Positions 43,676 through 53,006 of a stretch of DNA of 64,000 nucleotides are shown here, piece by piece (within the stretch, counting starts at the first letter, position 1; every line of letters starts with the position of its first letter). This DNA is from Arthrobacter sp. NicSoilC5 (lineage in GTDB: Bacteria > Actinomycetota > Actinomycetes > Actinomycetales > Micrococcaceae): contig NZ_AP024660.1 in assembly GCF_019977395.1 (NCBI RefSeq), positions 2,914,001-2,978,000 on the forward strand, read 5' to 3'. The notes below the pieces were generated by a model. That model did not search any database. It was not told where the DNA came from and was given only the letters and a program-made list of their open reading frames with translations. A program made the translations under genes and the position numbers.

Positions 43676-43700
43676 CCACGCGCCCGGCGTGGGCGCGTGG
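43676..43700 (-). terminator. Intrinsic terminator of the ABC-2 transporter operon
   Basis: CCACGCGCCC and GGGCGCGTGG form a perfect 10-bp stem with a five-base loop, 17 bases after the permease stop. TTTC follows on the minus strand. Confidence 0.75.
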
Positions 43701-43717
43701 CGGAAACAGGATTGGGG

Positions 43718-44611
43718 CTACACGTCCCGGCGTTTCAGCAGGACGGCTGCGAGCAGTACCGGGATGACCACCCAGGCGCCCAGGACCAGCCCCGCCTGCC
43801 ATGCCTCCAGGGTGTCCGGAACGTGCTGGGCCGCCGTCAGCGGCTCAACGGTGTTGCCGGGCAGATACTTGCGGGCTTCCTTGAAGAAGTCCCCGGGAAT
43901 CAGCTGGAACGCAATGGGTGCCACGAAGAAAATGCCCACCAGGCTCATGATGCCGCCGGCCGAATTCCTGATCAGGGTGCCCAGGGCCATGCCGATGGCA
44001 GCCACAGCAGCCACATAGACACTGTTGACCAGGAGGAGCTTCACCGACTGCGAACTGCCCAGGTCCAGCTTGAGCCCATAGTTGTCCAGGATGGGCACCG
44101 CCGCCAGGCCCGCCACCCAGGTGGAGACGGCAGTGACTGCGAAGGATGTCACCATCACCACCACCAGCTTGGCGGCGAAGGCGGGAAGGCGCCGGGGCAC
44201 CGCAGCAAAGGTGGACCGCGCCATGCCGGTGGTGAATTCCGAGCTCATCAGGAGCACGCCAAGGGACCCCAGGATCAGCTGGGCAAAGGCGATGCCCGAC
44301 GTGGGCACGCTGACGGCAAGGTCTCCGCCCTGGGCCGCCATCCTGGCCGCGGCCTGCGGATCCCGGTTGGCCGCATCCGCGAACTGGCCCGTTCCCCATG
44401 CTGAGAGGGCGCCGAAGCCAACCATGACCACAGCGGTGGAAGCGAGCAGGATCAGCGTGGAGAGCAGGCTGCGGAACTTAATTACTTCAGAGTTGAGGAC
44501 CAGGATAAACGTGGGGCCGGGAAGGGACCGTCCGGCGTTGCGGGCGGCGTGCCCGGCAGGGGAGGGCGCCGGCTCGCGCGCGGGCATGGATTCGGTGGTC
44601 GTGGAGCTCAT
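43718..44611 (-). CDS. ABC-2 type transporter permease
   Basis: A 297-residue integral membrane protein with a charged N-terminal tail and six hydrophobic segments (for example LLSTLILLASTAVVMVGFGAL, LILGSLGVLLMSSEF, PVLLAAVLL). The EFTTGMARSTFAAVPRR segment is typical of ABC-2 permeases that pair with a separate ATPase. The ATG overlaps the stop of the ATPase gene by four bases, so both subunits are made together. It probably exports a drug, lipid or peptide; no specific substrate is suggested. Confidence 0.9.
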   Translation of the reverse strand: MSSTTTESMPAREPAPSPAGHAARNAGRSLPGPTFILVLNSEVIKFRSLLSTLILLASTAVVMVGFGALSAWGTGQFADAANRDPQAAARMAAQGGDLAVSVPTSGIAFAQLILGSLGVLLMSSEFTTGMARSTFAAVPRRLPAFAAKLVVVMVTSFAVTAVSTWVAGLAAVPILDNYGLKLDLGSSQSVKLLLVNSVYVAAVAAIGMALGTLIRNSAGGIMSLVGIFFVAPIAFQLIPGDFFKEARKYLPGNTVEPLTAAQHVPDTLEAWQAGLVLGAWVVIPVLLAAVLLKRRDV

Positions 44612-45534
44612 GGGTGGCTTACCTCCGCAGCGGGCAGGGAGTGGTATTCAACGTCGTCCTTGGTCAGTTCCATATATGCCTCCTCCAGGCTCGCAACAAG
44701 CGGCGTGAGTTCGTACACCATGATCTGGTTTTCCAAGGCCGCGGCTGCAATGGTTCTAGGGTCCAGGCCCGTGACCTCGAGCAGTTCACGTTCCGGAACG
44801 GCAATGGAAGCACCCCGTCCGGCGAGCAGCTGGTGGAGGCGGTCGGGCTGGTCGGTGCGGACGCGGACCCGGGACTGGCCCTTGCCGGTGATGATGTCCT
44901 GGATCGGGGCGTCAGCAATGACCCGGCCGCGGCCAATGACGATCAGGTGGTCGGCCGTTTGAGCCATTTCGCTCATCAGGTGGCTGGAGAGGAACACTGT
45001 GCGCCCCTGCCCGGCGAGATACCGGACCAGGTTGCGCACCCACACCACGCCCTCAGGGTCCAGACCGTTGACGGGCTCGTCGAGGATGAGCGTCTGCGGG
45101 TCGCCCAGCAGGGCAGCCGCGATTCCCAGGCGCTGGCCCATGCCCAGCGAGAACCCGCCGGCCTTTTTGCGCGCCACCGCTTCCAGTCCGGTCATCTCGA
45201 TCACCTCGTGCACCCGTGCTTTGGGGATGCTGTGGGTGGCCGCCATGGCCAGCAGGTGGTTGTAGGCGCTGCGGCTGGTGTGGACTGCCTTGGCATCAAG
45301 CAGGGCGCCCACCTCCCGCAGGGGAGCCCTGTGCTGGACGTAGGGCAGGCCGTTCACCGTGGCGGACCCCGACGTCGGCCGGTCCAGGCCCATGATCATG
45401 CGCATGGTGGTGGACTTTCCTGCCCCGTTGGGGCCAAGGAAGCCGGTGACTTGCCCGGCCCGGACGGTGAAACTGACACCGGCTACGGCGGTTTTGGCGC
45501 CGTAGACCTTGGTCAGCCCGTTTACCTCGATCAT
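44608..45534 (-). CDS. ABC transporter ATP-binding protein
   Basis: A 308-residue ATPase. Walker A is GPNGAGKST, the signature is FSLGMGQRLGIA, Walker B is TLILDEPVNGLDPEG, and the switch His is in LSSHLMSEM. The fold and C-terminal extension resemble DrrA/NatA-like exporters. AAAGGATG precedes the ATG. It is the first gene of a two-gene operon with the permease at 43718. Confidence 0.94.
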   Translation of the reverse strand: MIEVNGLTKVYGAKTAVAGVSFTVRAGQVTGFLGPNGAGKSTTMRMIMGLDRPTSGSATVNGLPYVQHRAPLREVGALLDAKAVHTSRSAYNHLLAMAATHSIPKARVHEVIEMTGLEAVARKKAGGFSLGMGQRLGIAAALLGDPQTLILDEPVNGLDPEGVVWVRNLVRYLAGQGRTVFLSSHLMSEMAQTADHLIVIGRGRVIADAPIQDIITGKGQSRVRVRTDQPDRLHQLLAGRGASIAVPERELLEVTGLDPRTIAAAALENQIMVYELTPLVASLEEAYMELTKDDVEYHSLPAAEVSHP

Positions 45535-45679
45535 GAATCATCCTTTGAACGGCAGCGGACGGCTGCAGACGTTGTGGGGTGCGGGTACCTTCCCCACGGT
45601 ACCGAGCCCGCCGCCGCTTTTCGCCGCTTCTCAGGGATGATTCAGGGGCGAATCAGGGTAGGTCTCCATCCCGGCCCCG

Positions 45680-47176
45680 CTACGGACGGGGCGAATAGTA
45701 GGTCAGTGCCCGGGGCCGTACTTCATAGGCCACTTTGCGCACCCCGGCCAGCGCTTCTCCGTCCACAGCCACTGCCATCGGGGCGCCGCCGGCGTCGATC
45801 CGGACTTCCGTTGCCTCCCGGAGGTGCGTGATCCCGGAGCTTGCCACCGTTCCCGTCAGCACGGACCAGAGCAGGCGGAGCCGGGCAAAGCGTTCATCAG
45901 CGGTGATCAGGCGGACGTCCAGCACCCCGTCATCCATCACGGGCCTGATCAACGGCGCGTGGTCACGCGGGTAGAAACGGCCCCGGCCCAGGTAGGCGAT
46001 CCATACCTTGTGCCGGACGCCGTCCACGGTCAGTGTGATGGGCGTGCCGGCCGCGAACGTCCGGAACATGGCCACGACGCCGGCCAGCGGCTTTCCCAGG
46101 GCCGGTTGCAGGTGCTCCCGCCTGCGCACAAAATTCGGGTAAAGGCCGACGCTGGAGGTATTCAGCATGACCAGCTCCGACACTTCAGGGTTTCCGGCCA
46201 GCCCGCGTTCCGCAGTGACCACGCCAACGTCCGCCAGGGCAGCCTCGCCCTTGTTCGCAGCGTCGACCGCATCCTTCAGGCTTCCGGTTCCCGCGTCGCG
46301 CGCAAAGTGGTTGAGCGTGCCGCCGGGCAGGACCAGCAGGGGAATGGAGCGTTCGACGGCGGCGGCGGCCGCGGCGCCCACAGTCCCGTCGCCGCCCCAC
46401 ACACCCAGGGCGCGGGTCCCGGGAAAGTCGGCAGTGGCCCTGATGCGCTGCACCAGGTCTTCGTCCGGCTGCACGGTGTTTATATGCGCCTTTGGGAATA
46501 CTTCCTGGAGCGCCGATGCGGTCTCCTCCTTAAAGGAGCCTCCGAGGGTGTTCACCACAATGCTGAGCCCCTCGCCGTCCGGAAGCGCTGGGGCGTTGGT
46601 CCACATACGCGTGGTCTGCGGGATGGGCGGCCGCACCGGCCACCAGTGGCGGGTTATGAGGGCAGCACCGGCACCTAGCGCCGAACCGAAGAGGACATCC
46701 GAAGGCCAGTGCGCCCCGGTGTGGACCCGGGAGTACGCCACACCCAGGGCTGCCGGGGCCAGGGCGGCACCAAGGGCCGGACGCACCAGTCCGGCTCCCA
46801 CCGCGAATGCCACGGCCGACGCCGAATGCCCGGACGGCATGGAGGAGCTGGTCGGTTGCGGGTGCACGAAGCGGAAGACGGGCAGGTGCTCGGGCAGTGG
46901 ACGCGTCCGGGGGAGCAGCGTCTTGAAAACCACGTTGGTGACGGCGGATGCCACGCCCTGGGCGATCAGGCCATGCACCGCCGCCCTCCGCGTCTTGCCG
47001 GGGAAGAGCGCCAGGACCGCGGCCGTTCCTATCCAGAGCTTGCCCTGGTTTGCCGAGGCGGAAAGGCGGCGGAAGAAATCGTCGTGGTTCCCTCCCGGCA
47101 AATTGGAAACATGCCCTAGAAGGTATCTATCGAGGCGGCTGATCCACGTCCGGCCCCTGCGCCTGGTGCTTTGCAT
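45680..47176 (-). CDS. Bifunctional PAP2 phosphatase / diacylglycerol-kinase-like protein
   Basis: A 498-residue fusion. The N-terminal PAP2 domain has the three phosphatase motifs: KTLLPRTRP, PSGHS and SRVHTGAHWPSD. The C-terminal lipid-kinase domain (about residues 205-495) has GVWGGDGTVGAAAAAAVE and LPGGTLNHFARD, the DAGK/YegS-type nucleotide-binding motifs. Such fusions are common in actinobacteria and probably interconvert phospholipid or polyprenyl phosphates. The TAG stop lies inside a GCCCCG/CGGGGC hairpin (45674-45692). It could recycle undecaprenyl lipids used by the polysaccharide system, but that is speculation. Confidence 0.92.
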   Translation of the reverse strand: MQSTRRRGRTWISRLDRYLLGHVSNLPGGNHDDFFRRLSASANQGKLWIGTAAVLALFPGKTRRAAVHGLIAQGVASAVTNVVFKTLLPRTRPLPEHLPVFRFVHPQPTSSSMPSGHSASAVAFAVGAGLVRPALGAALAPAALGVAYSRVHTGAHWPSDVLFGSALGAGAALITRHWWPVRPPIPQTTRMWTNAPALPDGEGLSIVVNTLGGSFKEETASALQEVFPKAHINTVQPDEDLVQRIRATADFPGTRALGVWGGDGTVGAAAAAAVERSIPLLVLPGGTLNHFARDAGTGSLKDAVDAANKGEAALADVGVVTAERGLAGNPEVSELVMLNTSSVGLYPNFVRRREHLQPALGKPLAGVVAMFRTFAAGTPITLTVDGVRHKVWIAYLGRGRFYPRDHAPLIRPVMDDGVLDVRLITADERFARLRLLWSVLTGTVASSGITHLREATEVRIDAGGAPMAVAVDGEALAGVRKVAYEVRPRALTYYSPRP

Positions 47177-47198
47177 GTGATCACCCTAACCCCAACAG

Positions 47199-48413
47199 CT
47201 ACTGCCCTTCAGCGGACTCCGGCTCAACGCGCAGGGGCCTGGCCGCTCCCGCAAGGAGCAGAGCCACCAGGATGGGCGCCATGATTGCCAGCAGTGCCGT
47301 ATGGATGCCGGTCAGGTCGCCGAGGTAGCCGAGCAGCGGCGGTCCGGCCAGGAACGACATATACCCCAAAGTGGATACTACGGAAACACGGGCCGCTGAG
47401 TGCTTCGGATCATCTGACGCTGCCGACATGCCCATGGGGAAGGCCAGGGCGGCACCTATTCCCCACAGGGCGGCACCTACGCCGGCCAGCCAGATATTGG
47501 AAGCCAGCACGAAGAGACCCAGTCCTGCGGCCGCCGCGGCCATGCTGGCGCGCAGTACCGCTACCCGTCCATATTTGTCGATGACACGGCCCCCGAGGAA
47601 CCGCATTGCCGTCATGGCCAGGACGAACAAAGCGAACATGAGGGCGCCGGTGGATTCGGAGGTGGCGAGCCCGTCCACCGAGGCCTTGGCGATCCAGTCG
47701 TTGCCTGCGCCTTCGGTAAGCGTGGCGCCGAGAACCACCACACCAATGAGCAGGGTCCTGCTGTCCCGCCAGGCGGACGGTCCCTTGGCTTGTTTCGGCT
47801 CCCCGTCCACAGGGGCAGTTGAGACGTGGGGGAGGAAGTAGCGCGGCACCGTTAGCGCCACCAGCACCACCACGGCTGCGATCACCAGGAGGTGCAATGG
47901 CAGGTCCACGCCGAGGGTTGACAGTCCCGCCCCCACCAGGGCGCCTACGAAGGCGCCGCCGCTGAAGGCTGCGTGGAACTGCGGCATGACGGTCCGCCGG
48001 AGCTTGTGCTCCACATCAGCCCCTTCGATGTTTTGAGCTACATCCCAGAGGCCAATTCCAATGCCGAAGAAGAACAGTGACACGGCCGTTCCGGGAATGG
48101 ATGTCGCCAGGAGTGACATGGCGATGCCCACGCCTGCGGCCGCGGCCAGGAGTCCGGCAAAGCGCACCGTGTTGGCCGTTCCAATCCTGCCCACCACCAG
48201 GCCGGCGGTGGGCAGCGCGAGCAGGGAGCCAACGGCCGTGCACAGCAGCAGGGTGCCCATTTGGCCGGAGGTGATCTGCAGCGTCTGGGTGACGGCGGGG
48301 ATCCTGGCCGCCCAGCTGGCAAAGACAAGCCCGTTGATGCCGAAAACCACGAATGTTGCCACAGCGGCAGCCTTCAGGCCTGCCTGCTGTTCCGTACCGG
48401 TGTTGGTGCTCAT
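47199..48413 (-). CDS. MFS transporter
   Basis: A 404-residue protein with twelve hydrophobic segments. FVVFGINGLVFASWAARIPAV opens TM1 and GGRVIDKYGRVAVLRAS is the loop motif between the two halves. It resembles the small MFS group often placed beside DeoR/GlpR regulators and thought to move sugars or small metabolites. The ATG overlaps the DeoR gene stop by four bases, so regulator and transporter form one operon. Substrate unknown. Confidence 0.88.
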   Translation of the reverse strand: MSTNTGTEQQAGLKAAAVATFVVFGINGLVFASWAARIPAVTQTLQITSGQMGTLLLCTAVGSLLALPTAGLVVGRIGTANTVRFAGLLAAAAGVGIAMSLLATSIPGTAVSLFFFGIGIGLWDVAQNIEGADVEHKLRRTVMPQFHAAFSGGAFVGALVGAGLSTLGVDLPLHLLVIAAVVVLVALTVPRYFLPHVSTAPVDGEPKQAKGPSAWRDSRTLLIGVVVLGATLTEGAGNDWIAKASVDGLATSESTGALMFALFVLAMTAMRFLGGRVIDKYGRVAVLRASMAAAAAGLGLFVLASNIWLAGVGAALWGIGAALAFPMGMSAASDDPKHSAARVSVVSTLGYMSFLAGPPLLGYLGDLTGIHTALLAIMAPILVALLLAGAARPLRVEPESAEGQ

Positions 48414-49183
48414 ACGCTCACTACTTCCACTGAGTATTTTTCGAGTTCGGCATTGTCCTGTGCGCTGAATTTCCGGTCGGTCACGATGACGTCCACCCGG
48501 GCCAGGCCGGCCACGAGCACCCTGGCGTGTGCCTGCCACTTTGCAGCGGAAGCGGCCACCACCACCCGTGCTGCGGATTCCAGACCGGCTGTCTTGACTG
48601 CCGCATCGTCAAGGTCATGGGCCAGGAGGCCGTCCTTGAAGTCCACGGCACAGGGCGTGAGCACGGCGGTGTTAAAGCGGAGCGACCTGATGTTCGACTC
48701 GGCCAGGGGTCCGCGGAAGCAGAGTTCACCGGGCACCACGCTGCCCCCGGGCAAGAGCAGTGCCGGGCGTGCGCCGTCGGTGGCCCCGCTCCCGGCCGCT
48801 GCATTGAGGGCCTGAAGGGACATGGGCATCAGCGTCAGTTCCCTTCCGGCCAGGGCCCGGGCCACCGCAGTGGCCGTGCTTCCGCTGTCCAACCAGACGT
48901 GTTCGCGGTCAGCCAGGAGGCCGGCAACCGCAGCCGCGATACGCATCTTGCCGTCCTGCTCCTCCAGTTCGCGCTGTCCGTAGCCAGGGTTCTGCCCCTG
49001 CCCGATCAGGCTCCTGGCGCCCCCATGAATCCTTCTCAGCACGCCGTGGCCGGCCAGAACCTCGAGGTCGCGGCGGATGGTTGCGCCGGAGGCACCGCAG
49101 GCCTGCATGAGCTCCTCCACGCTTGCCTTTGACTGCCGCCGGAGGACCTCGGCTATGGCCCGGTGCCGCTCATCGGTTTTCAT
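48410..49183 (-). CDS. DeoR/GlpR family transcriptional regulator
   Basis: A 257-residue regulator. The N-terminal winged helix-turn-helix has KASVEELMQACGASGATIRRDLEVLAGHG. The C-terminal DeoRC sensor domain includes VWLDSGSTATAVARAL and LFN-like ligand-binding segments (SLRFNTAVLTPCAVD). These repressors bind phosphorylated sugars. It is cotranscribed with the MFS gene, and the intergenic region upstream has paired TGATCA motifs, probably its operator. Confidence 0.9.
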   Translation of the reverse strand: MKTDERHRAIAEVLRRQSKASVEELMQACGASGATIRRDLEVLAGHGVLRRIHGGARSLIGQGQNPGYGQRELEEQDGKMRIAAAVAGLLADREHVWLDSGSTATAVARALAGRELTLMPMSLQALNAAAGSGATDGARPALLLPGGSVVPGELCFRGPLAESNIRSLRFNTAVLTPCAVDFKDGLLAHDLDDAAVKTAGLESAARVVVAASAAKWQAHARVLVAGLARVDVIVTDRKFSAQDNAELEKYSVEVVSV

Positions 49184-49202
49184 GATCAGATGCTATCAAT
49201 CG

Positions 49203-49229
49203 ATGATCATTTAATCATTACGTGATCAT
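49203..49229. promoter_or_regulatory. Putative DeoR operator
   Basis: ATGATCAT (49203-49210) and GTGATCAT (49222-49229), with TTTAATCATTA between them, form a spaced AT-rich inverted repeat directly upstream of the DeoR gene. Another TGATCA-like site lies at 49182-49188. This is the expected place for an autoregulatory operator. Confidence 0.5.
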
Positions 49230-49232
49230 GCT

Positions 49233-50915
49233 TCAGCGTGCGCGCTCCACCCGCTGCTCGTCCCACACCGGTTCCGGAGATTCGTACACTTTCCCGTCCG
49301 AGCCAAACACCAGGAACCGGTCGAATGTCCGCGCAAACCAGCGGTCGTGGGTGACCGCCAGGACGGTTCCTTCAAAGTGGTCGATGGCGCGTTCCAGCGC
49401 CTCGGCCGAATGCAGGTCCAGGTTGTCCGTGGGCTCGTCCAGCAGGAGCAGCGTGGCACCGCTGAGCTGGAGGAGCAGGATTTGGAACCGCGCCTGCTGT
49501 CCGCCGGAGAGGGACTCATACTTCTGTTCCGACTGCCCCGCCAGGCCGTAGCCGTCCAGCGCGCCGGCGGCCGCCTCGCGGCCCAGTCCGAACCGGTGTT
49601 CGTCCCCGCGGTGCAGGATTTCCAGCAGCGTCTTGCCCAACAGGTCCGGACGGACATGGGTCTGGGCGAAGAAGCCGGGCCGGATCCGGGCACCGAGCTT
49701 CACGGTTCCCTCATGCGGCACCTCGGCGATCTCCACGTCCGAGACCGGCAGGTGTTCGCGTTCAGGGTCGGTGCCGCCCGTAGCCAGCAGCCGCAGGAAG
49801 TGCGACTTGCCCGAGCCGTTGGAGCCCAGGACGCCCACGCGGTCACCAAACCACACTTCGGTGGAGAACGGCTTCATCAGCCCGGTCAGCTCCAGCCGTT
49901 CAGCCACGATGGCCCGCTTGGCGGTCCGGCCGCCCTTGAGCCGCATCTGGACGTTCTGCTCGATGGGCAGCGCCTCGGGCGGACCGGCTTCGAGGAACTT
50001 GGCCAGCCTGGTCTGGGCTGCGTGGTAGCGGTTGGCCATGTCAGAGCGGAAGGCGGCCTTGTTCTTGTACATGTTGACGAGTTCCTTGAGCTTGATGTGC
50101 TCCTCGTCCCAGCGCTTGCGGAGTTCCTCGAAACGCGCGTTCCGGTCCGCGCGGGCCTCCACGTAGGAGCCGAAGCCGCCACCATGGATCCAGGCCGCGG
50201 CGCCGTTGATTCCGGGTTCGAGGGTGACAATGCGGCCGGCAGCGTTGTTCAGCAGTTCCCGGTCGTGGCTGATGAAGAAGACCGTCTTCTTCGACTCATT
50301 CAGCTTTTCCTCGAGCCAGCGCTTGCCCGGGACATCCAGGTAGTTGTCCGGCTCATCCAGGAGCAGGAGGTCGTCCGGGCCGGCGAAGAGTGCTTCCAGC
50401 ACCAGGCGTTTTTGCTCCCCGCCGGAAAGGGTCGACGCCGGGCGGTGCTGGGCACGGTCAAACGGGAGTCCCAGCGCGGCCATGCAGACCTCGTCCCAGA
50501 CGGTTTCGACGTCGTAGCCCCCGGCATCGCCCCAGTCGACGATCGCCTGGGCGTACCGCATCTGGGTGGGTTCGTCGTCGTGCTCCATCATGGCCAGCTC
50601 AGCCTCGTCCACCTCGCGGGCAGCGGCCGCCAGGGCCGGGGGAGCGGCAGAGACCAGAAGGTCCCGGACGGTGGAGCCGTCCCGGACCTGGCCCACGAAC
50701 TGGCGCATGATGCCCATGTTGCCGGAGCGGCCAATGACGCCTTCGTCCGGAACCAGGTCCCCCGCGATGATCCGGAACAAGGTTGTCTTGCCTGTCCCGT
50801 TGGGGCCGATCAGGGCGGTCTTGGTACCGTCCGGAACCTTGAAGGTCACCCCGTTCAGGAGCTGGGTGCCGTCGGAGAGGAAGTAGTCAATGCCGGAAAC
50901 GTCAATATGGGCCAC
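49233..50915 (-). CDS. ABC-F family ATPase (duplicated ABC domains, no membrane domain)
   Basis: A 560-residue protein with two ABC cassettes: GPNGTGKTT and LSGGEQKR in the first, GSNGSGKSHF and LSGGQQAR in the second, each with an LLLLDEP Walker B. No transmembrane segments. A charged linker joins the domains (about residues 260-310). ABC-F proteins act on the ribosome, either as translation factors or as antibiotic-protection proteins; this one lacks features that decide between them. The GTG start at 50915 is supported by GGAGG upstream. It sits between the DeoR operator and the penicillin-binding protein. Confidence 0.92.
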   Translation of the reverse strand: MAHIDVSGIDYFLSDGTQLLNGVTFKVPDGTKTALIGPNGTGKTTLFRIIAGDLVPDEGVIGRSGNMGIMRQFVGQVRDGSTVRDLLVSAAPPALAAAAREVDEAELAMMEHDDEPTQMRYAQAIVDWGDAGGYDVETVWDEVCMAALGLPFDRAQHRPASTLSGGEQKRLVLEALFAGPDDLLLLDEPDNYLDVPGKRWLEEKLNESKKTVFFISHDRELLNNAAGRIVTLEPGINGAAAWIHGGGFGSYVEARADRNARFEELRKRWDEEHIKLKELVNMYKNKAAFRSDMANRYHAAQTRLAKFLEAGPPEALPIEQNVQMRLKGGRTAKRAIVAERLELTGLMKPFSTEVWFGDRVGVLGSNGSGKSHFLRLLATGGTDPEREHLPVSDVEIAEVPHEGTVKLGARIRPGFFAQTHVRPDLLGKTLLEILHRGDEHRFGLGREAAAGALDGYGLAGQSEQKYESLSGGQQARFQILLLQLSGATLLLLDEPTDNLDLHSAEALERAIDHFEGTVLAVTHDRWFARTFDRFLVFGSDGKVYESPEPVWDEQRVERAR

Positions 50916-50939
50916 GCCGTCAATCCTCCCATGCCGTAC

Positions 50940-52934
50940 CTAGCCGGCGGCGGTGAGGAACTGCTTCAGGAGCGGGCCGGAGGTGGTGGCGCCCAGGCCG
51001 CCGTCCTCGACGAAGACGGCCACGGACAGGTCGCCGTGGACGGCCACGATCCAGGCGTGGGTCTTGGGCGGATTCTCCGTGCCGAACTCGGCCGTTCCGG
51101 TCTTGGCTCCCACCGGAGCGCCGGGGACGCTCGAAAGGAAGCCCGCGTGCCCGGAGGTGACCACGGCGCGCATCATGTCGGCCAGCAAGGCCGCCTCCGC
51201 TGCGGTGATGGGCTTGTCCGACGCCGTGGAGGGCGCCTCGGCCGTGGCCGTCGCCGTCGCCGTCGCTTCGGCTGCTGGAGCAGTGGATCCCGCCGTTGTC
51301 CCGGCGGCGGGAGCGCCGGCGTCGGGGTTCAGGACAAGCTGCGCAGAGACCGGGGCGCCCTTGGCGACGGACCCGGCCATGATCGCCGCTGCCAAAGGAG
51401 AGAGCAGCACCTTGCCCTGGCCGATCATGGAGGCTGCGTGTTCCGTGCCTTGGGCCTGGCCGGGAACGGATCCCAGGAACGCCTCCGCACCAAGTTTGGG
51501 TGCCTCGACCGCCACACCCATGGACGTGGCGGCCGCTTCAAGCTGACCCTGTGAAACCGCGTCGCGCTGGGAGATGAAGGCGGTGTTGCAGGAGTGCGCG
51601 AATGCGTCCCGCAGCGTGACGGCGCCCAGGGAGGTCTCGGGATAGCCTTCGGAGTTCTTGAAGGTCCGTCCGTCCACTGCGAGCGTTGGGGTGCACTGGA
51701 CGGTGGAATCAGGCGTCATTCCGTTGCGGAACATGGCCAGGGAATCCACCATCTTGAAAATGGAGCCCGGGGCGTACTGCCCCAGCATCGCGGTGTTGTA
51801 GCCGTTGCTGCCGGGCCCCGAGGCCGCTGCCAGCACGGCGCCCGTGGAGGGGCGCAGGGCCACTATTGCCGAGGCCGGGCCTACTTTTTCGAGGGTAGTT
51901 TCAGCCAGCGACTGCAGCCGGGGATCGAGCGTGGTCTTCAACGGCGTCCCGGGCTTGGGTGCCACCTGGAAAAGGACCCGCCGGGGATCGGTACCCGCGG
52001 ACTGGATTTGTTCCCGGGTCAGGTCTGCCCGCTGCGCGCGGATCACGACGGCGTCTGATCCGCGAAGCTGTTCGTCATACTGCTGCTGGAGCCCGCCGAT
52101 GCCCGTAACGTCGCCAGCAGTGAGAACGCCTTTCGACGCGTCGATTTGTTCTGCGGTGGCTTCGCCAACGGAGCCAAGCACTGCGCGGGCAAACGTCCTG
52201 CTCGGGGCCAGGGGGATTGATGCCGGGATGCCGCGGGCGCCCGGAATTGCCTGGATCTGCTCATCGGAGATGGTGCGGCCTTCTTCACGCAGCGTGATCG
52301 CGGGAACGAAGGCCTGCGCCCCGGCTGCCTTGACCTGCTGCACGTACGCGGCCGGGTCCACCCCTACCAGTGCTGCCAGCTTTCCGGCGGAATCGGCGGG
52401 GTCTGCGGCGCCCAGCTGGGGCTTGTCGATGCCCACATTCACCACGGGACGGTAGGTCACCAGCGGGACGTCTCCGGCGCCAAGGATGTCGGCGCGCTGG
52501 GGGGACTGGGATCCCTTGGTCACAATCTCGCTGTCCGCGAGGCCTGGTGCCAGGATGGCCGGGTCCCAGACGGTGAGCCATTTGTCCCCGGACTTCTTGA
52601 AGTTGGCCCCGATGGTGTACTTCCACTCGGCATCGCCGAACTTCCAGGTGTAGTTCAAGGGCGCGGACGCCTTGTCTCCGTCCAGCGTCAGTGCACCGGC
52701 CTGGACCTCGGGCTTTTGCGGGTCCAGGGCGGCAAAGACCTGATGCAGCTGGTCGTTGGCGGCGGCGGCGTCCTTGCCTTCGAAAGCCACAGACCCTACG
52801 TCCAGCGCCGAGACCGCGCCGGCAAGCTGTTGTGCCGCGGCTTCCGCCCCGGATTTTCCGTCATCGCAGGCCACCAGCGAAGTACCAAGGATGAGTCCAG
52901 CTATGGCAAGCGAAAGTTTTGTTGATTTCCCCAT
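50940..52934 (-). CDS. Lipoprotein class B penicillin-binding protein
   Basis: A 664-residue protein. The N-terminus is a lipobox signal (SLVAC, Cys23), so it is a membrane-anchored lipoprotein. An NTF2-like domain of the MecA_N type and a dimerisation domain precede the transpeptidase: SIFK with Ser391 and Lys394, SCN with Ser448, and KTG at 611-613. A Thr/Ala-rich stretch (about residues 550-580) interrupts the transpeptidase region. It cross-links peptidoglycan and should be a beta-lactam target. I chose ATG 52934 because it gives the lipoprotein signal; an upstream ATG would add 18 residues. Confidence 0.93.
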   Translation of the reverse strand: MGKSTKLSLAIAGLILGTSLVACDDGKSGAEAAAQQLAGAVSALDVGSVAFEGKDAAAANDQLHQVFAALDPQKPEVQAGALTLDGDKASAPLNYTWKFGDAEWKYTIGANFKKSGDKWLTVWDPAILAPGLADSEIVTKGSQSPQRADILGAGDVPLVTYRPVVNVGIDKPQLGAADPADSAGKLAALVGVDPAAYVQQVKAAGAQAFVPAITLREEGRTISDEQIQAIPGARGIPASIPLAPSRTFARAVLGSVGEATAEQIDASKGVLTAGDVTGIGGLQQQYDEQLRGSDAVVIRAQRADLTREQIQSAGTDPRRVLFQVAPKPGTPLKTTLDPRLQSLAETTLEKVGPASAIVALRPSTGAVLAAASGPGSNGYNTAMLGQYAPGSIFKMVDSLAMFRNGMTPDSTVQCTPTLAVDGRTFKNSEGYPETSLGAVTLRDAFAHSCNTAFISQRDAVSQGQLEAAATSMGVAVEAPKLGAEAFLGSVPGQAQGTEHAASMIGQGKVLLSPLAAAIMAGSVAKGAPVSAQLVLNPDAGAPAAGTTAGSTAPAAEATATATATAEAPSTASDKPITAAEAALLADMMRAVVTSGHAGFLSSVPGAPVGAKTGTAEFGTENPPKTHAWIVAVHGDLSVAVFVEDGGLGATTSGPLLKQFLTAAG

Positions 52935-53006
52935 CGCGCCATTATCCCCCGGCCCGGGCGCTGAAAATGCCATTCCCGGCGCCTGCACCGGCCGTCACCG
53001 GTGCCC

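Noticed and set aside
49347..51554. 735-codon plus-strand frame opposite the ABC-F and PBP genes
   Set aside because: It crosses two well-supported genes on the other strand and has the usual shadow composition.
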